64,000 nucleotides of DNA, taken from the NCBI GenBank assembly GCA_023205875.1, contig CP060773.1, positions 186,001 to 250,000 on the forward strand, written 5' to 3'. The DNA is from Chloropicon primus. Taxonomy: Eukaryota; Chlorophyta; Chloropicophyceae; Chloropicales; Chloropicaceae. Position 1 is the stretch's first letter, and every line of letters starts with the position of its first letter. A program made the translations under genes and the position numbers. This document shows positions 9,569-20,680 of this stretch, one piece after another. The notes beneath the pieces are model-generated. The model had not been told where the DNA came from. It saw nothing but the letters and a program-made list of their open reading frames with translations, and searched no databases.

Positions 9569-10456
9569 ATCGAACGGGCACGCATCCTGGACCCCGGATC
9601 CGTCATGCTCGTCGTCGTCGTCGTCATGCTCGTCGTCGTCGTCGACCTTCTCTCTCTCTCTCTCTCTCGCTCTCTCGCCTCGTCTCGTCGCCTCGTGGAG
9701 ATTCGAACCCGGAACTGGAACCTCCTCGAAAATTCTAGCGCTTTCTTGAACGTCACCCACAGTAACGTAATACGTCTTTTTTGTTTTGTGTTCGTTTCAC
9801 GTCGTTACATTTGTACGTCTCCACACGCGTGACCCGGTCTCCGTCCCGAGGGATGAGTTGTGTCTCTCTCGACCCATCAATGTGGGATTTTCTACTTCGG
9901 AGCGTTTTTTTTTCATTTCCATTTTGCAGTTTATCAATAACTCTCTCACTGCATATTGTAACCACTCCTTCACCCAACAACATCACCCCTTTTTCGACGG
10001 AATTAAGAACGTATTGCACACCTTATTCTCTCTTTCTGGTGTGGTTTAAGTAACGACACTCTTTCGAATGTTTTCCCTTTCTTCGTTCTAGGACGTTATT
10101 GACCTGATTTACGAGATCTGGAAAGGATTTTATTTTTGTGGAGGAGAGAGCCCAAGAAGATTAATGCCCGAGCACGAGGAGGCGGAGGCGGAGAGCAGCG
10201 GAGGAGGAAGGCATTGACGAGGCCATTGACCGCGAGAGAGGGAAGAGAGGGAACACCCCCACTGGTTCCCTTAGGTCATCACGGAACACTCTCACCCTCC
10301 ACAAACAACAACCGCCTTCCTCCAGTGACGCCAACACGAAGAGAAGAGCTTCAGGAAAGGAAACCAAAAGTTGTCTTCTTTCCATTCATCTCTCTCTTCC
10401 ATTCATTGGATTGGAATTGGTTTGGCCTTCTCTTGAGCAACGCACGTGTTTTCATT
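9569..10456. other. Intergenic region between divergent clpB and SAT
   Basis: No supported gene. It contains a CGT run and a CT tract at about 9605-9680 and an AT-richer stretch at 9750-10140. Short frames on both strands have no recognisable content. Confidence 0.6.
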
Positions 10457-10476
10457 CGTAACGCCTGAACGTTACG
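10457..10476. promoter_or_regulatory. Inverted CGTAACGC / ACGTTACG pair before SAT
   Basis: CGTAACGC at 10457-10464 and ACGTTACG at 10469-10476 lie immediately before the ATG at 10479. If the motif marks the transcription start, the 5' leader is extremely short. Confidence 0.4.
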
Positions 10477-10478
10477 TG

Positions 10479-11309
10479 ATGAGCGCGCCTGTGGCGACGA
10501 GCGGTGGTGGGGTTGGGATGCCGGCGAGGCAGGAGGAAGTTTTGGCGACGGTTGCCTCGAGGGTGTGGACCACGATACGGGAAGAGGTGCAGAGGGATTA
10601 TCAGTCGGAACCACTTTTGTCTGGGTTCATGTTCTCGACGATCCTCGCTCATGACACCATGGAGGAATCCCTTGCGTTTATCTTGGCCAAGAAGCTGGAG
10701 AATGCGGTGCTCCCTGCGCCCAAGCTCTCGCAACTTTTCCAGGAAGTCTTGAGACTGGAGGAGGTGAGAAAGGATTACCTCGCGGACCTGATGGCGACGT
10801 ACGAGAGGGATCCCGCATGCAGGAGGTACAGCTCTTGCTTCTTGTACTACAAGGGGTTCCACGCGATCCAGACGCATAGGGTGGCGCACGCGCTGTACAA
10901 CCAGGGGAGGACTTCCCTGGCACTCTTCCTGCAGTCGAGGTCCTCGGAGGCGTTTCACGTGGACATCCACCCCGGGGCTCGGATAGGAAGGGGGATGATG
11001 CTCGATCACGCGACCGGGGTGGTCATGGGAGAGACTGCGGTTGTCGGGGACAACTGCTCGATGCTTCACTCGGTGACCCTCGGAGGGAGCGGGAAGGTCA
11101 CAGGCGACCGGCACCCGAAGATCGGGAAGGGGGTCTTCATCGGGGCGGGGGCAGTCATCCTGGGCAATGTCAAGGTTGGGGACGACAGCAAGATCGGGTC
11201 GTGTGCCGTGGTCACCAAGGAGGTGCCGGCCAAGCACGTGGCCGTGGGCATGCCGGCAAAGATGTTTCCGCTCAGGAGGCTGGAGAAGAGGATCAAGAGC
11301 AAGCTGTGA
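10479..11309 (+). CDS. Serine O-acetyltransferase (CysE family)
   Basis: A single exon of 276 aa from the first ATG in frame. It has an N-terminal SATase helical domain (EEVQRDYQSEPLLSGFMF) and a left-handed beta-helix with hexapeptide repeats. Catalytic landmarks are DIHPGARIG, DHATGVVMGET and GGSGKVTGDRHPKIG. The enzyme makes O-acetylserine from serine and acetyl-CoA, the committed step of cysteine synthesis. There is no clear targeting peptide, so a cytosolic location is likely. The C-terminus ends LRRLEKRIKSKL instead of the extended tail ending in isoleucine that docks into O-acetylserine thiol-lyase in bacteria and plants. Cysteine-synthase complex formation may therefore be absent. Confidence 0.93.
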   Translation: MSAPVATSGGGVGMPARQEEVLATVASRVWTTIREEVQRDYQSEPLLSGFMFSTILAHDTMEESLAFILAKKLENAVLPAPKLSQLFQEVLRLEEVRKDYLADLMATYERDPACRRYSSCFLYYKGFHAIQTHRVAHALYNQGRTSLALFLQSRSSEAFHVDIHPGARIGRGMMLDHATGVVMGETAVVGDNCSMLHSVTLGGSGKVTGDRHPKIGKGVFIGAGAVILGNVKVGDDSKIGSCAVVTKEVPAKHVAVGMPAKMFPLRRLEKRIKSKL

Positions 11310-11650
11310 GAGGCAGTTTGTTTGTTTGTTTGCGTGAGAGAATGCGCGCGTGTGTGTACGTGAAACACACGCACACAACACACACGTACTCGTGATACTC
11401 TCTCTCTCTCTCTCTCGTGATCGATCCAGGTGTAACAGGCAAGCGTCTGTCCGTCCGATTATTTTTCGATAAAGTAGATGTAAAATATAACGTCTCAAGG
11501 AACCCTCCTCCTCCTGCGCCTTCCCTGGCCAAGGAGGAGGAGAAGAAGCGTCCGAAAGGATCCCGTGGTGGTGGCATGCACCAACCCAAGGTTGCTGAGC
11601 CTCGTCTCGTCTCGTCTCTCCGGAGAGAAGCTCCTGGAACCGTCTGGCAT

Positions 11651-11708
11651 CTTCCAGAATGGTCCGCGAGCCTTCCAGAACTTGCAGCTCCGGGGAGGCA
11701 TATATATA
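11651..11708 (+). promoter_or_regulatory. Heat-shock elements and TATA box of HSP20
   Basis: Two CTTCCAGAA blocks (11651-11659 and 11672-11680) give the nTTCnnGAAn heat-shock-factor pattern. A further GGAAC half-site and GAAGCTCC lie just upstream. TATATATA follows at 11701-11708, about 150 bp before the ATG. This is a canonical heat-inducible promoter. The rest of 11310-11650 holds CA and CT tracts and no gene. Confidence 0.8.
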
Positions 11709-11857
11709 GGACGGATCATGATCCCGAGCACCATAATCATCGAGCACGCAGTCGAACAAGACCGAAGCAAGCAGACACACGAAGCAAACGCGAGCAAACA
11801 AACACAAAGCGAAACCTGATCCAAGGAGCACTTGAGCAAGCAAGCAAGGAATTCATC

Positions 11858-12304
11858 ATGGCACTCGTCTTTCCACACCAGAATATTTTGGAGCACGTCT
11901 TCGACGACTTGTTCTTCCCCCATCAGCAGGACCAGCCTTGCCACATGAGGGTGAGGAGAACCCAACAGCAGTGGCCGAGGCTCGACATCGTCGAGCACGA
12001 CAAGGAGTACAACGTCACCGTTGACGTCGCGGGCGTGCCAAAGCAGGAGCTCAAGGTCGAGGTGAACAAGGATGGCATCACCATCAGCTTCGACCACGAG
12101 GAGTCCAAGGAAGACACCGAGGCGAACGAGGGGAAGACCATCAGGAAGGAGAGAACCTACCGCTCCTTCAGGAGAACGATTGGCTTGCCCGCTGATGGCG
12201 CCGTCGACACCGAGAACGTCAAGGCAAACGTCAAGGATGGCGTCCTGTACCTCACCGTACCAAAGAGCCCAGAGAGAATTCCAAGAGCAGTCCCGATCGA
12301 GTAA
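11858..12304 (+). CDS. Small heat-shock protein (HSP20/alpha-crystallin)
   Basis: A single exon of 148 aa. The N-terminal arm is short (MALVFPHQNILEHVFDDLFF). It is followed by an alpha-crystallin domain from about residue 40 (WPRLDIVEHDKEYNVTVDVAGVPKQEL) with the conserved DGVLYLTVPK near residue 128, and a C-terminal extension containing the I-x-V-type motif RAVPIE. These ATP-independent chaperones form oligomers that hold unfolding proteins for HSP70 and ClpB. No targeting peptide is seen, so it is cytosolic class-like. The heat-shock elements and TATA box upstream indicate heat induction. A longer in-frame reading begins upstream in the promoter and is not credible. Confidence 0.95.
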   Translation: MALVFPHQNILEHVFDDLFFPHQQDQPCHMRVRRTQQQWPRLDIVEHDKEYNVTVDVAGVPKQELKVEVNKDGITISFDHEESKEDTEANEGKTIRKERTYRSFRRTIGLPADGAVDTENVKANVKDGVLYLTVPKSPERIPRAVPIE

Positions 12305-12402
12305 ACAGAAACAGATCGCCTGCACCACTTTTCTTTAATCCATCATTTCATTCATTCCAAAGTTCGTCCCACCGTGCGCGGTCGACACCCTCACTCTCAT
12401 CA

Positions 12403-12735
12403 CTCACCCTCATCATTACCCTCATCATCCTCTCTGCAGGGAACAAAAGTGAGCAAGTGAGGGCTCATTGGAAAGATGAAGAGACAATGCGTCCATCCCT
12501 CAATCCTTCTGTTGCCCTTTTCCGCTGTCCTCGTCTTGATCCCCTCCACCACCACCATCAACACCACTCACCCTCATCATTACCCTCATCATCCTCTCTG
12601 TAGGGAACAAAAGTGAGCAAGTGAGGGCTCATTGGAAAGAGAAAGAGATAATGCGTCCATCCCTCAATCCTTCTGTTGCCCTTTCCCCTTGCCCTCGTCT
12701 TGATCCCCTCCACCACCACCACCACTCCCCACCCT
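12403..12735 (+). repeat. Tandem repeat D, two ~164-bp units
   Basis: Two direct units share GGGAACAAAAGTGAGCAAG, then GTGAGGGCTCATTGGAAAGA and GCGTCCATCCCTCAATCC, with a period of 164 bp. The same unit type forms a second pair at 14940-15235. Both arrays lie just downstream of a stop codon (HSP20 and USP14). The remaining sequence up to the USP14 start at 13043 shows no gene. Confidence 0.85.
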
Positions 12736-13042
12736 CCTCCACCCAAGATCTGCAAAAGGGAGTTTAAAACAAATTTAGAATTTTCAAAAGCGATCCTCAG
12801 ACAGCAGCAGCAGAGAACACGAAGGAGGCGAAGGTGAGTGTTGTCGACGAGGAGGGGGACGACGACGGGAGGCGACAGGGACAGGGAAGGACCCTCGCGT
12901 CTTCCTCCTCTCGTCCTCTTTCGAATGACCCCCTGGTCGAAGTGATCGAGACACTGACACAGCGATCCCGTCTGCTTTTCCTTCCATCAGCGACAAGAAC
13001 AGAGAAGACAGAGACAGTGACAGTGACAGAGAGAGAGAGACT

Positions 13043-14886
13043 ATGAGCATCATCAAAGGTAAGCGAGCGTTACGCGGACTCCCTCGAGAGTTACGAGACA
13101 CGCCTCCTTCGCCACCAAAAAAAAGAAAGCAAACTCTGTTGACGCGATCGACTTGACTCTCTCCCTCTCTCTCTCTGATCATGATCCAACATGATATGAT
13201 CATGATGATGATCATGATGATGATGATGATCGTCGTCGTCGTCGTCGTCGTCGTCTTCGTCGTCGTGCTTGGTGATGACGGTTCAGTCCAAGTGAAGTGG
13301 AAGAAGGGAAAGTACGATGTGGAAGTGGACACGGCGCAGCCGCCGAGCTTGTTCAAGATGCAGCTGTTTAGCCTGACTGGCGTCCCGCCGGAAAGGCAGA
13401 AGATATTGGTCAAGGGAGGGACCTTGAAGGACGACGGTGACTGGACCAAGGTAAGGCAAGGGAAAGGAACTGCCCTGGAGGCCGGATCAGGGCCCTGGAT
13501 GGATGGACTGACTTGTGGAGGGATGCTGCGTTTGCTCAGGTCGGCGTGAAAGCGAACCAGACGTTGATGATGATGGGTAGCGCGGAGCCTACGGCTGCGG
13601 AGGGTGACGCGGGGGCTTCGAACGGAGACACTGCTATGGAAGATGCGAGCAAAGGCCAGGTCGAGGCCGAGAGTGGCGAGAAGGGCGCCTCTGACGACAA
13701 GGGATCAAAGCCTTTTCAGCCACCTTGCGGTCTCACAAACCTCGGCAACACTTGCTACATGAACGCTACCATGCAGTGCCTTTACTCGATCGAGGAGCTC
13801 AAGACAGCTCTTAAGACTTACAACACAACGAGCCAGCTGGATCCGACGGCGAGGTTGACGGCCTCTGCGAGAGATCTCTTTCGCAAGATGGAGCTGGAGA
13901 CGTCCGGACAGCCTTCCATCTCGAGCGCCGGGGCCGGCAACCCAAGCGCCCAGAAGTTTGATCTGGACAACGAGGAGAAGGAGGAGGACGGCATGTACGA
14001 GGAGAAGAGCGTCACTCCGTCAGAGTTCTTGGCGAGCTTGAGGCAATCCTTTCCACAGTTCGCCCAGCAAGGAGCCGGCGGTTTGTACATGCAGCAGGAT
14101 GCGGAAGAATGTTACAGTCAGGTGCTGAACGCCTTGAGGGAGAAGTTGGACACGAGCGGCGACAAGAAAGACGTCAAGGACTTGTTTGGGATCGACATGG
14201 AGACGAACTTGGTGTGCGAGGAGAGCAAGGAGGAGGTGAACGAGAAGTCTACTCTGTACACTTTCAAGTGCAACATCTCCCAAGAGGTGAACCATTTGCA
14301 CGACGGCTTCAGGCTCAGTCTCTGCGAGGACAGAGAGAAGCACTCCCAAGCGCTCGGCCGAATGGCGCTCTTCAAGGGAGTCAGCAAGATCAACACGCTG
14401 CCAAAGTATCTCTCGGTCCAGCTGGTCAGGTTCTTGTACAGGAGGGACACCCAATCCAAGGCCAAGATCCTCAGGAGGGTCGGCTTCCCCCTGCAGATGC
14501 TCGACGTCTTCGAGTTCTGCTCGGACGAGTTGAAGGGCACCTTGGAAACGGGTAGAAAGACGTGGCAAAAGATGGAGGACGAGAAGGCGGAGTTGGCCAA
14601 GAAGCGAAGGACTGGGGAGAGCGGAGAGAGCCAGGAATCCCAGACCAGCGTCGTTATCGGGGACTCGAACCACACCGGTTTCTACGACCTGCACGCCATC
14701 ATCACTCACAAGGGAAGGAACGCGGACAGCGGTCACTACGTGAGTTGGGTCAAGAGAGACGGACAGTGGGTCGAGTTCGATGACGATGACGTCTATCCTG
14801 TCACGGATGAAGACATTCAGAAGCTTGATGGTGGTGGGGACTGGCACATGGCTTACGTTTGCATCTACAAAGCTCGCTTGGTCTAA
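13043..14886 (+). CDS. USP14: Ubiquitin-specific protease USP14/UBP6
   Basis: The exons are 13043-13058, 13287-13450 and 13540-14886, giving 508 aa. The 5-codon first exon (MSIIK) joins in frame to a ubiquitin-like domain (VQVKWKKGKYDVEVDT, LVKGGTLKDDGDW, LMMMGSA) that binds the proteasome subunit RPN1. The USP domain has the Cys box GLTNLGNTCYMNATMQC with C132, the QQDAEECYSQVL block, and the His box NADSGHYVSWVKRDGQW. The enzyme trims ubiquitin chains on proteasome substrates. Intron 1 (228 bp) contains GCGTTACG at 13067-13074, directly after the donor, and an ATG/CGT microsatellite. The length matches animal USP14 (494 aa). Confidence 0.96.
13195..13268. repeat. Trinucleotide microsatellite in USP14 intron 1
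   Basis: Runs of ATG/ATC units change into CGT units that end just before the intron acceptor. Open frames here (Met/Ile then Val runs) are artefacts of the repeat. Confidence 0.85.
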
Positions 14887-14939
14887 TCATTCTTCAATCA
14901 CAAAAAAATCTTCACAAAAATCCATCGCCTGGAAGCCTC

Positions 14940-15235
14940 CTCCTCGCCAAGTGAGGGCTCATTGGAAAGAGGAAGAGACGATGCGTCCATCCCTCTGTCT
15001 CCCTCCTCCTCTCCCTCCCCTCACCTGCCACCATCACCCCCATCATCACCAGCACCAACACCAACACCCTCATTACCCTCATCATCCTCTCTCTCTGTAG
15101 GAAACAAAAGTGAGCAAGTGATGGCTCATTGGAAAGAGGAAGAGACGATGCGTCCATCCCTCTGTCTCCCTCCTCCTCTCCCTCCCCTCACCCGCCACCA
15201 TCACCCCCATCATCCCCAGCACCACCCCTTCGCGC
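14940..15235 (+). repeat. Tandem repeat D, second array
   Basis: Two units with a period of about 168 bp share GTGAGGGCTCATTGG (first unit) or GTGATGGCTCATTGG (second) and ACGATGCGTCCATCCCTCTG. They are homologous to 12403-12735. The array fills the whole space between the USP14 stop and the glycosyltransferase start. Confidence 0.85.
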
Positions 15236-15288
15236 TTCAGTTTTCATCTCCCAGAGAGAGAGGAGATCAAAGCGGGAGGTGAGGTGCC

Positions 15289-16689
15289 ATGACGACGCGG
15301 GACGGGATCCTGAAAGCCTCCCTTGTTGTCCTCGTCGCCTCCGTCGCCATCACCCTGCTCCCTCGCTCCCCGCACCTCGTCTCCCTCCAACGAGACCAAC
15401 AACAACTCGAGAAAGTGTTGAGGAGGATGGAGGAACTCGTTCCATCATCTTCATCTTCATCTTCATCTTCATCTTCATCACCATCATCTTCATCATCATC
15501 GTCGTCAAGCGCAAGGACCGTCGAGGAGGAAGGACGCATCGCATCGATGAAGAGGAACGACGACGAGGACGACGAGGAGGAGAGGATCCCGAAGCTGCTT
15601 CACTTCACGTGGAAGACGGATGACTTGTCTGCCATCCCAAAACACTTTCGAGATTTTCACTTGAGGTGGAAGGAGGTGAACCCAACCTGGGATGCGAAGA
15701 TTTGGACGGATGATGACATTCTTGTCCTTGTGGAGAGGTGAGATCCGAAATGGTGGACGCCAACATCGTGATTCCCCTTTGGTTTCTTTCATTCTGGTTT
15801 TGAGTTGGACACTGACACCTACGCCGACCGTGGACGCTAACCCACTCCCTCCCTTGCTCTCTCTCTCTCTCTCTCTCTCTTGCTCTCGTCAAGACACTAC
15901 CCCAAGTGGTTGAGGATCATGAAGAGGAAGCTGCTGGCACCTGTTGTCAAGGCAGACATCTTTCGGTACATGCTCATGGACCGCTTCGGTGGTGTGTACG
16001 CGGACATGGATATGGAGCCCATCAAGCCGATGGAAGAACTGATACGGTGAGTGTCGTTGCTCTCTTCGATCTGTGAGCGTTGCTCCACCAGACTGTGTTT
16101 GTTCTCTGACTCTCCTTGCATGTGCAACAGGACGCTTGGCTACCCCACTTGCATCTTGGGACAGGAGCCAAGAGAACATGCTTTGCTCTTGGAAGAGCAA
16201 GAAGTCCTGGTCTGCAACGCCGTGCTCGTCAGCGTGCCCGGCCACCCTCTGTGGCAGGAAGTGCTGGAGAGCATCTACCTCCGCATGACAACCGGATGGA
16301 TGAAGTATCATCCCAACCCAAATCCAGTGGAACTGACGGGCCCGAAGAAACTGACGCAAGTTTTGGAAGCGACTAATGAGAAACTTTCCGGTGCTTGCGA
16401 GTTGCTCGAGCCCGACGTGTTCTACCCCCTGGCGGATAACTCTGCTTCCTTGGACAAGCGATGTATTTCTCTTCTGAAGAGAATGGATCACCAAGGTCGT
16501 GGTGACAGTGAGAGGGCGAGAAACGTGGCGAACGCGTGCGGAAGGGTGCTGCGGGCTCTGGAAAAACAGATCCAGAGAGCCAAGGGACTGCAGGTAGAGC
16601 CAGAATACCCCGACGCCACCTATGCGGTCCACCACTGGACCCACACGTGGATTTCGAGGCACAAGAAAGAGCTTCAGAGTCATGTGTAG
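15289..16689 (+). CDS. DXD-motif glycosyltransferase (OCH1/IPC mannosyltransferase-like)
   Basis: The exons are 15289-15737, 15894-16046 and 16131-16689, giving 386 aa. Residues about 8-28 form an N-terminal transmembrane anchor, typical of type II Golgi enzymes. A serine run encoded by TCATCT repeats and an acidic linker follow. The Gly_transf_sug core contains IPKLLHFTWKTDD, VKADIFRYMLMDRFGGVYADMD with the metal-binding DMD, and a downstream VLVCNAVLVSVPGHPLW block. Relatives transfer hexoses to glycans or sphingolipids in the Golgi. The C-terminal HHWTHTW resembles the conserved H-x-x-x-x-W end of the family. The acceptor substrate cannot be predicted. Confidence 0.85.
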
Positions 16690-19600
16690 AAGTGTACAGT
16701 ATCTATGTGACAACATAATGTAACTCTCTGTTTTGTTTACAATTCTTGTGATACAGCCGAGGACTTGATGTACCTGCAAGTGTGGGAGGACGGCAGCAGC
16801 AAAAAAAAGTCAGTGTCCGGTCGCGCAAACAAGCAAGGTATCCATTTGCCAAACAAAGTTGTGGTGATGTTCATGAGTTGGTAAGGGGGTGTGAACACTG
16901 AGAAAGATCGCATCGCCCAGCTACTCATCAATAGTTTCCTTTGCCATCATTAAGGAAGCCTCGTTTTGCAATTTGAGTGTGCTAAGCAAGGGGCAATATG
17001 TGGCGCCGTCGTCGAAACCAAAAGAGTCTCTCCTTCACTCACCGTCTTGCCTACATCCTCCTCGGGGGGTTGTCTACACCCTCCGCGTGAGCGAGGCCCT
17101 GGCTTTCCCCCTTGAAACAAGAAGCAGTGGAGAGAATGTCAGCAATTGATAATTCAGCTTACTCATTTCAAGTCGTAAGCAAACTCAACATCATGCTAGA
17201 ACTTTAGACCCGTTGGGGAACTCATCACACACGGTTATAGTTGCGACGAGGGAAGAATTTAGGGTCAGAGATGCCTGCAGACTCGTCCTGGGCTTACCTG
17301 AAATTGCCTGGGCCCTTCCCATCCCAGGGCCTTGCCCCTTCCGCCGAAAAGCTGCGCCGGACTCAACGTAGCGCGTCGTCCCTGGAAAAAGAAAAAAAAC
17401 AGGATGAGTTCGAACGTTTAGTCCAGTGCCTGGCAGAAAGCATGTCTGCGGCCGTGCTCCCTCACACTCAAAAACCTTCATCTCCTTGGGTGGGTAAATC
17501 AGAGAAATGAATGGAATTGCCTCAAAGGGTCTTTAAACACCGCAACATAAAAACTCAATACGAGTCCTATGCTACCGCTTCAGACATCTAATTGTGTCAT
17601 CACTTTTACCCTGTATAGAGCTCCGCACCAACACTTCCTCGATCGTGAATACTGCATCGCGCGATACTTTTCAAGGCTTCAGCTCTGGTGCCAACCAAAG
17701 TTTATCTACAAATTGAATTCAGACGGTAATTCCAATGCGTTGTATCGTCATCAGCCCCACAGTGAAAGTATCGCAGCAGCAGTGGACCTTGGCGTGTGTC
17801 TTGTGTGTGCGGACCTCATCCCAGTTCGATAAAGGTAATGCACTCTTGTTCGTTCAGTACTTCTTAGAGGATAAATGCCATCATCAGACGCCTGCTAAAA
17901 CGTCTTAAGAGGATTGACAGTTAAAAGATGTCATCCCCACGAACGCAGATGCTTTTGTTTTTGAGTTCCTGTCTTCGGATCGACACGAAAGGCGCTCTCG
18001 GATGACCCAGTAATCATGTTGGAATGATCATACGGCACTTCCTATTTTTTTTAACGGTTGTGTTTTCGTCACAGAGCTCTCTCTCTCTCTCTCTTTCTCT
18101 CTCGTCTTCTTCTTCGACAGGCAGCGGAGAAGAAGGAGTCCCTTTTGCGTGCGGGCACTTACATCTCTACGCTGAATCTGATGGAGGTGGTGAAGGAAAA
18201 AGCAAAGAGTCAGCAAATGGCTTCTTTGCTTTCGAGATTTTTGCATCAGCAATGGCACCAATACCCAATCTAAACACTGGGACACTAGCTTCCTAAGATG
18301 AGTTGGTCGTTCGACTCAATGTAAGCCAGCCTTTAGCGATATGACATCAGAACTAAAATTCAGCACACCGTGGCAAGGAGGCTAAGGTCTTCTTCATCTC
18401 TTTCGAGCGGTTGGGTGAGCACGTCAGATCACCTCCTTACCTTGTTCGTGGCACGAAGGAAAAGCTCGTCGCCGCCTCTCGCGCGTGTGGAGCAACGAAC
18501 TGAACGAAAACCGTTTTGTCAGAATCACCCGCAAGTTTACGAGGACAAAGAATGTTGGGCATACATAGACACATGAAGACGTACGGGAGAATGTACAAAC
18601 GTCTTATGCAACACGATGCCAAAACCATAGGCACAGTATTTAGCACACCAAAGTGGGACCCTCGCTGGTGTGGAAAATAGAAACCTAGGAGAGTCCGGGG
18701 TATAAATGTGTGCATGTGTGATGGCGCAGGTCGCCCCCTCGCACGGTTGTCTTACCTTCCCTCTTCGTACCTTCGCAGCCACGGAACTCGAGAGAAAGCC
18801 GAGGCCGTTTGTTTTACCTGGAAGAATGAGAACGAAGAAGCCAAGAGCAAAAGAGTCAGCCACTGGTTCTCTGCAAAGCGTTTTCGCGAAAACATACGAA
18901 TATTCCAGTGAGACAGGTCGGCGCTGCAAGTGGAGAAAACAAGCAAGCGAACGCCGGTTTAAAACTGGATGAAAACGTTTTCATTGTATGCTCCCCAAGC
19001 TAACCTTGTTCACAACAACTCCCGTGAAGGAGTTTTAGAAACAACAACGCAGCGAGAATCCCATTTTGCCTCTTGGGACCTCCGTGAAGAGCAATAGGAC
19101 CGATCGGACGCGGTTTCGAGGACGGGAGGCACTTACATGAAGATGGTGAGCGGCTACCGGACCCACATCAACGCTGCTGGGACTCACGAGGACCTGAAGT
19201 GGTTTGAGGGGACCAGAGAGGCGCGGTGTGTTAGTCAAGCGAGGCAGGACGCAAGCAAATCGGCAGGAGGACTGTATCCTGGCTGTAGACCTTAGCACCA
19301 TGAACTGGTGGTCAGGAGGATTTTATCAGGAATATTTCCTTGTCGCCCAACTACACAAGTAAGCGTCCAGCTAGCATTCTAGTGGCATAGCCAGACGTGT
19401 TGGAAGGGACTCGACTCTCTCTCTCTCTCTCTCTCTCGTTCGTTCTCGGTGCCCTCGGGACCGCAAAGACCAGAGAGAGAGGTGGTGGTGAGCTTCCGAG
19501 GCAAAACCATTGAGCTGGTATCGGAGACAACATTCTTTTGAGGCCTTCCGGAGCCAAAAAAAAATCATCTCACGACCCAACCCAAAAACCTAAAACCAAG

Positions 19601-20680
19601 CAAAGCTTGGCAGCAGGGGGAAGTGAGACAAGCTTCGGGAATGAAAGCAGAGCTCCGTGTTGCTATGATAATAATTCGATTCCGTTGCTGCACGTCTATC
19701 ACCACATCGTATAGGTCTGCAGAGGGAGCGTGCGATTTCATCATAGCTCTTCTTTCTCTTCCGAATGCAGTGGACCACGGCATGGCATGCCCTCGGTCCT
19801 TCCCACCTCAAGGTTTTCCTCCACGAAGCTTACCGTCGCGTGTCACCACGGACGCCAAAATTTTCGTGCGAACACTCGTTGGAAAGATCGAAAGAAGGTC
19901 TTTCGAATAAAACTGACCTCCCAACCTTCCACTCTCGTAATCGAGCGCTCTCAGGCCGCGAAACACGCCGACGTACCTTTGGCTCCCCTGGCCGCCGCCA
20001 TCCGACTGCATTTCTCCATTTCTTCAAATTTGAAGTTCAGCAGAGGGAAATGGAAATTGAGTGTAAACCTAATTTCCCGTTGGAAAAAAATTTTCGGAGT
20101 CAGAGCCAAAGGTGAAGTGCCAGGGGGAGGAGGTGAACACGAAAGGTGAGTTTCAGGACGGAAGTTGAGGAGGACGGAGGTAAACACTTCGCAAGAGAGT
20201 TACATCATTGGAACAAGCGTCTCGTCTTCTTTCCAATGATGTGCTTCATGCGTGGTTTGGTGAAGTTTGGATACTAACTTTGTCCGCATGAAGTGTCTCG
20301 CTTGGGACCCAGAAGTGAAACACAGAAGGTGAGTTTCAGGAAGGATGTTGAGGGTGACGGAGGGGAACACTTCCCGTAAAGGTGGCATCATCGGACGCAC
20401 CTTGCTCTCCTCTTTCGATTGGTGTACCGCATGCCACGAGTTCTGAAGTTTCGGACCCACCTTTGGTGCTGACAAGACAGTCTCCTGCCTCCTCTTGCAG
20501 AGAGACAGACCCAACAGGGGGACAGGTGCTGGCCACAGGAGGAGAGAGGGTGAAGCAGGAGGCGATGCCGTGGACCTTCTGAAGGGGAAGTCAATTCTAG
20601 AGAGCGGAGCCTGGCCATTGAAGACGAACGGAGAGAGACAGAGAGAGAGACAGAGAGAGAGGGGAAGGTGACCACCAAAG
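16690..20680. other. 4-kb stretch without a supported gene
   Basis: No open frame above about 140 codons or with a recognisable domain occurs on either strand. The central part (about 16.9-19.4 kb) is visibly more AT-rich and freer of the CT microsatellites that mark other spacers. No tRNA, rRNA, LTR or transposase was recognised. The right end carries repeat-like segments with the core motif (19860-20430). It could hold non-coding RNA, unrecognised short exons or decayed sequence. Confidence 0.5.
20140..20430 (+). repeat. Diverged direct repeat H
   Basis: Two segments, about 20140-20240 and 20325-20430, each begin with AGGTGAGTTTCAGGA followed by a GAGG-GACGGAGG-AACACTTC block. They then carry a GGAAAGA/TCTTTCC core. 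They are related to the other dispersed repeats of the window. Confidence 0.55.

Noticed and set aside
9690-9715. tRNA-like T-loop (GATTCGAACCC)
   Set aside because: No pairing T-stem, no acceptor stem and no anticodon arm around it on either strand.
17191-19301. Several 60-96 codon frames in the 4-kb gap
   Set aside because: No domain, biased composition or neighbouring exon with compatible splice sites was recognised.
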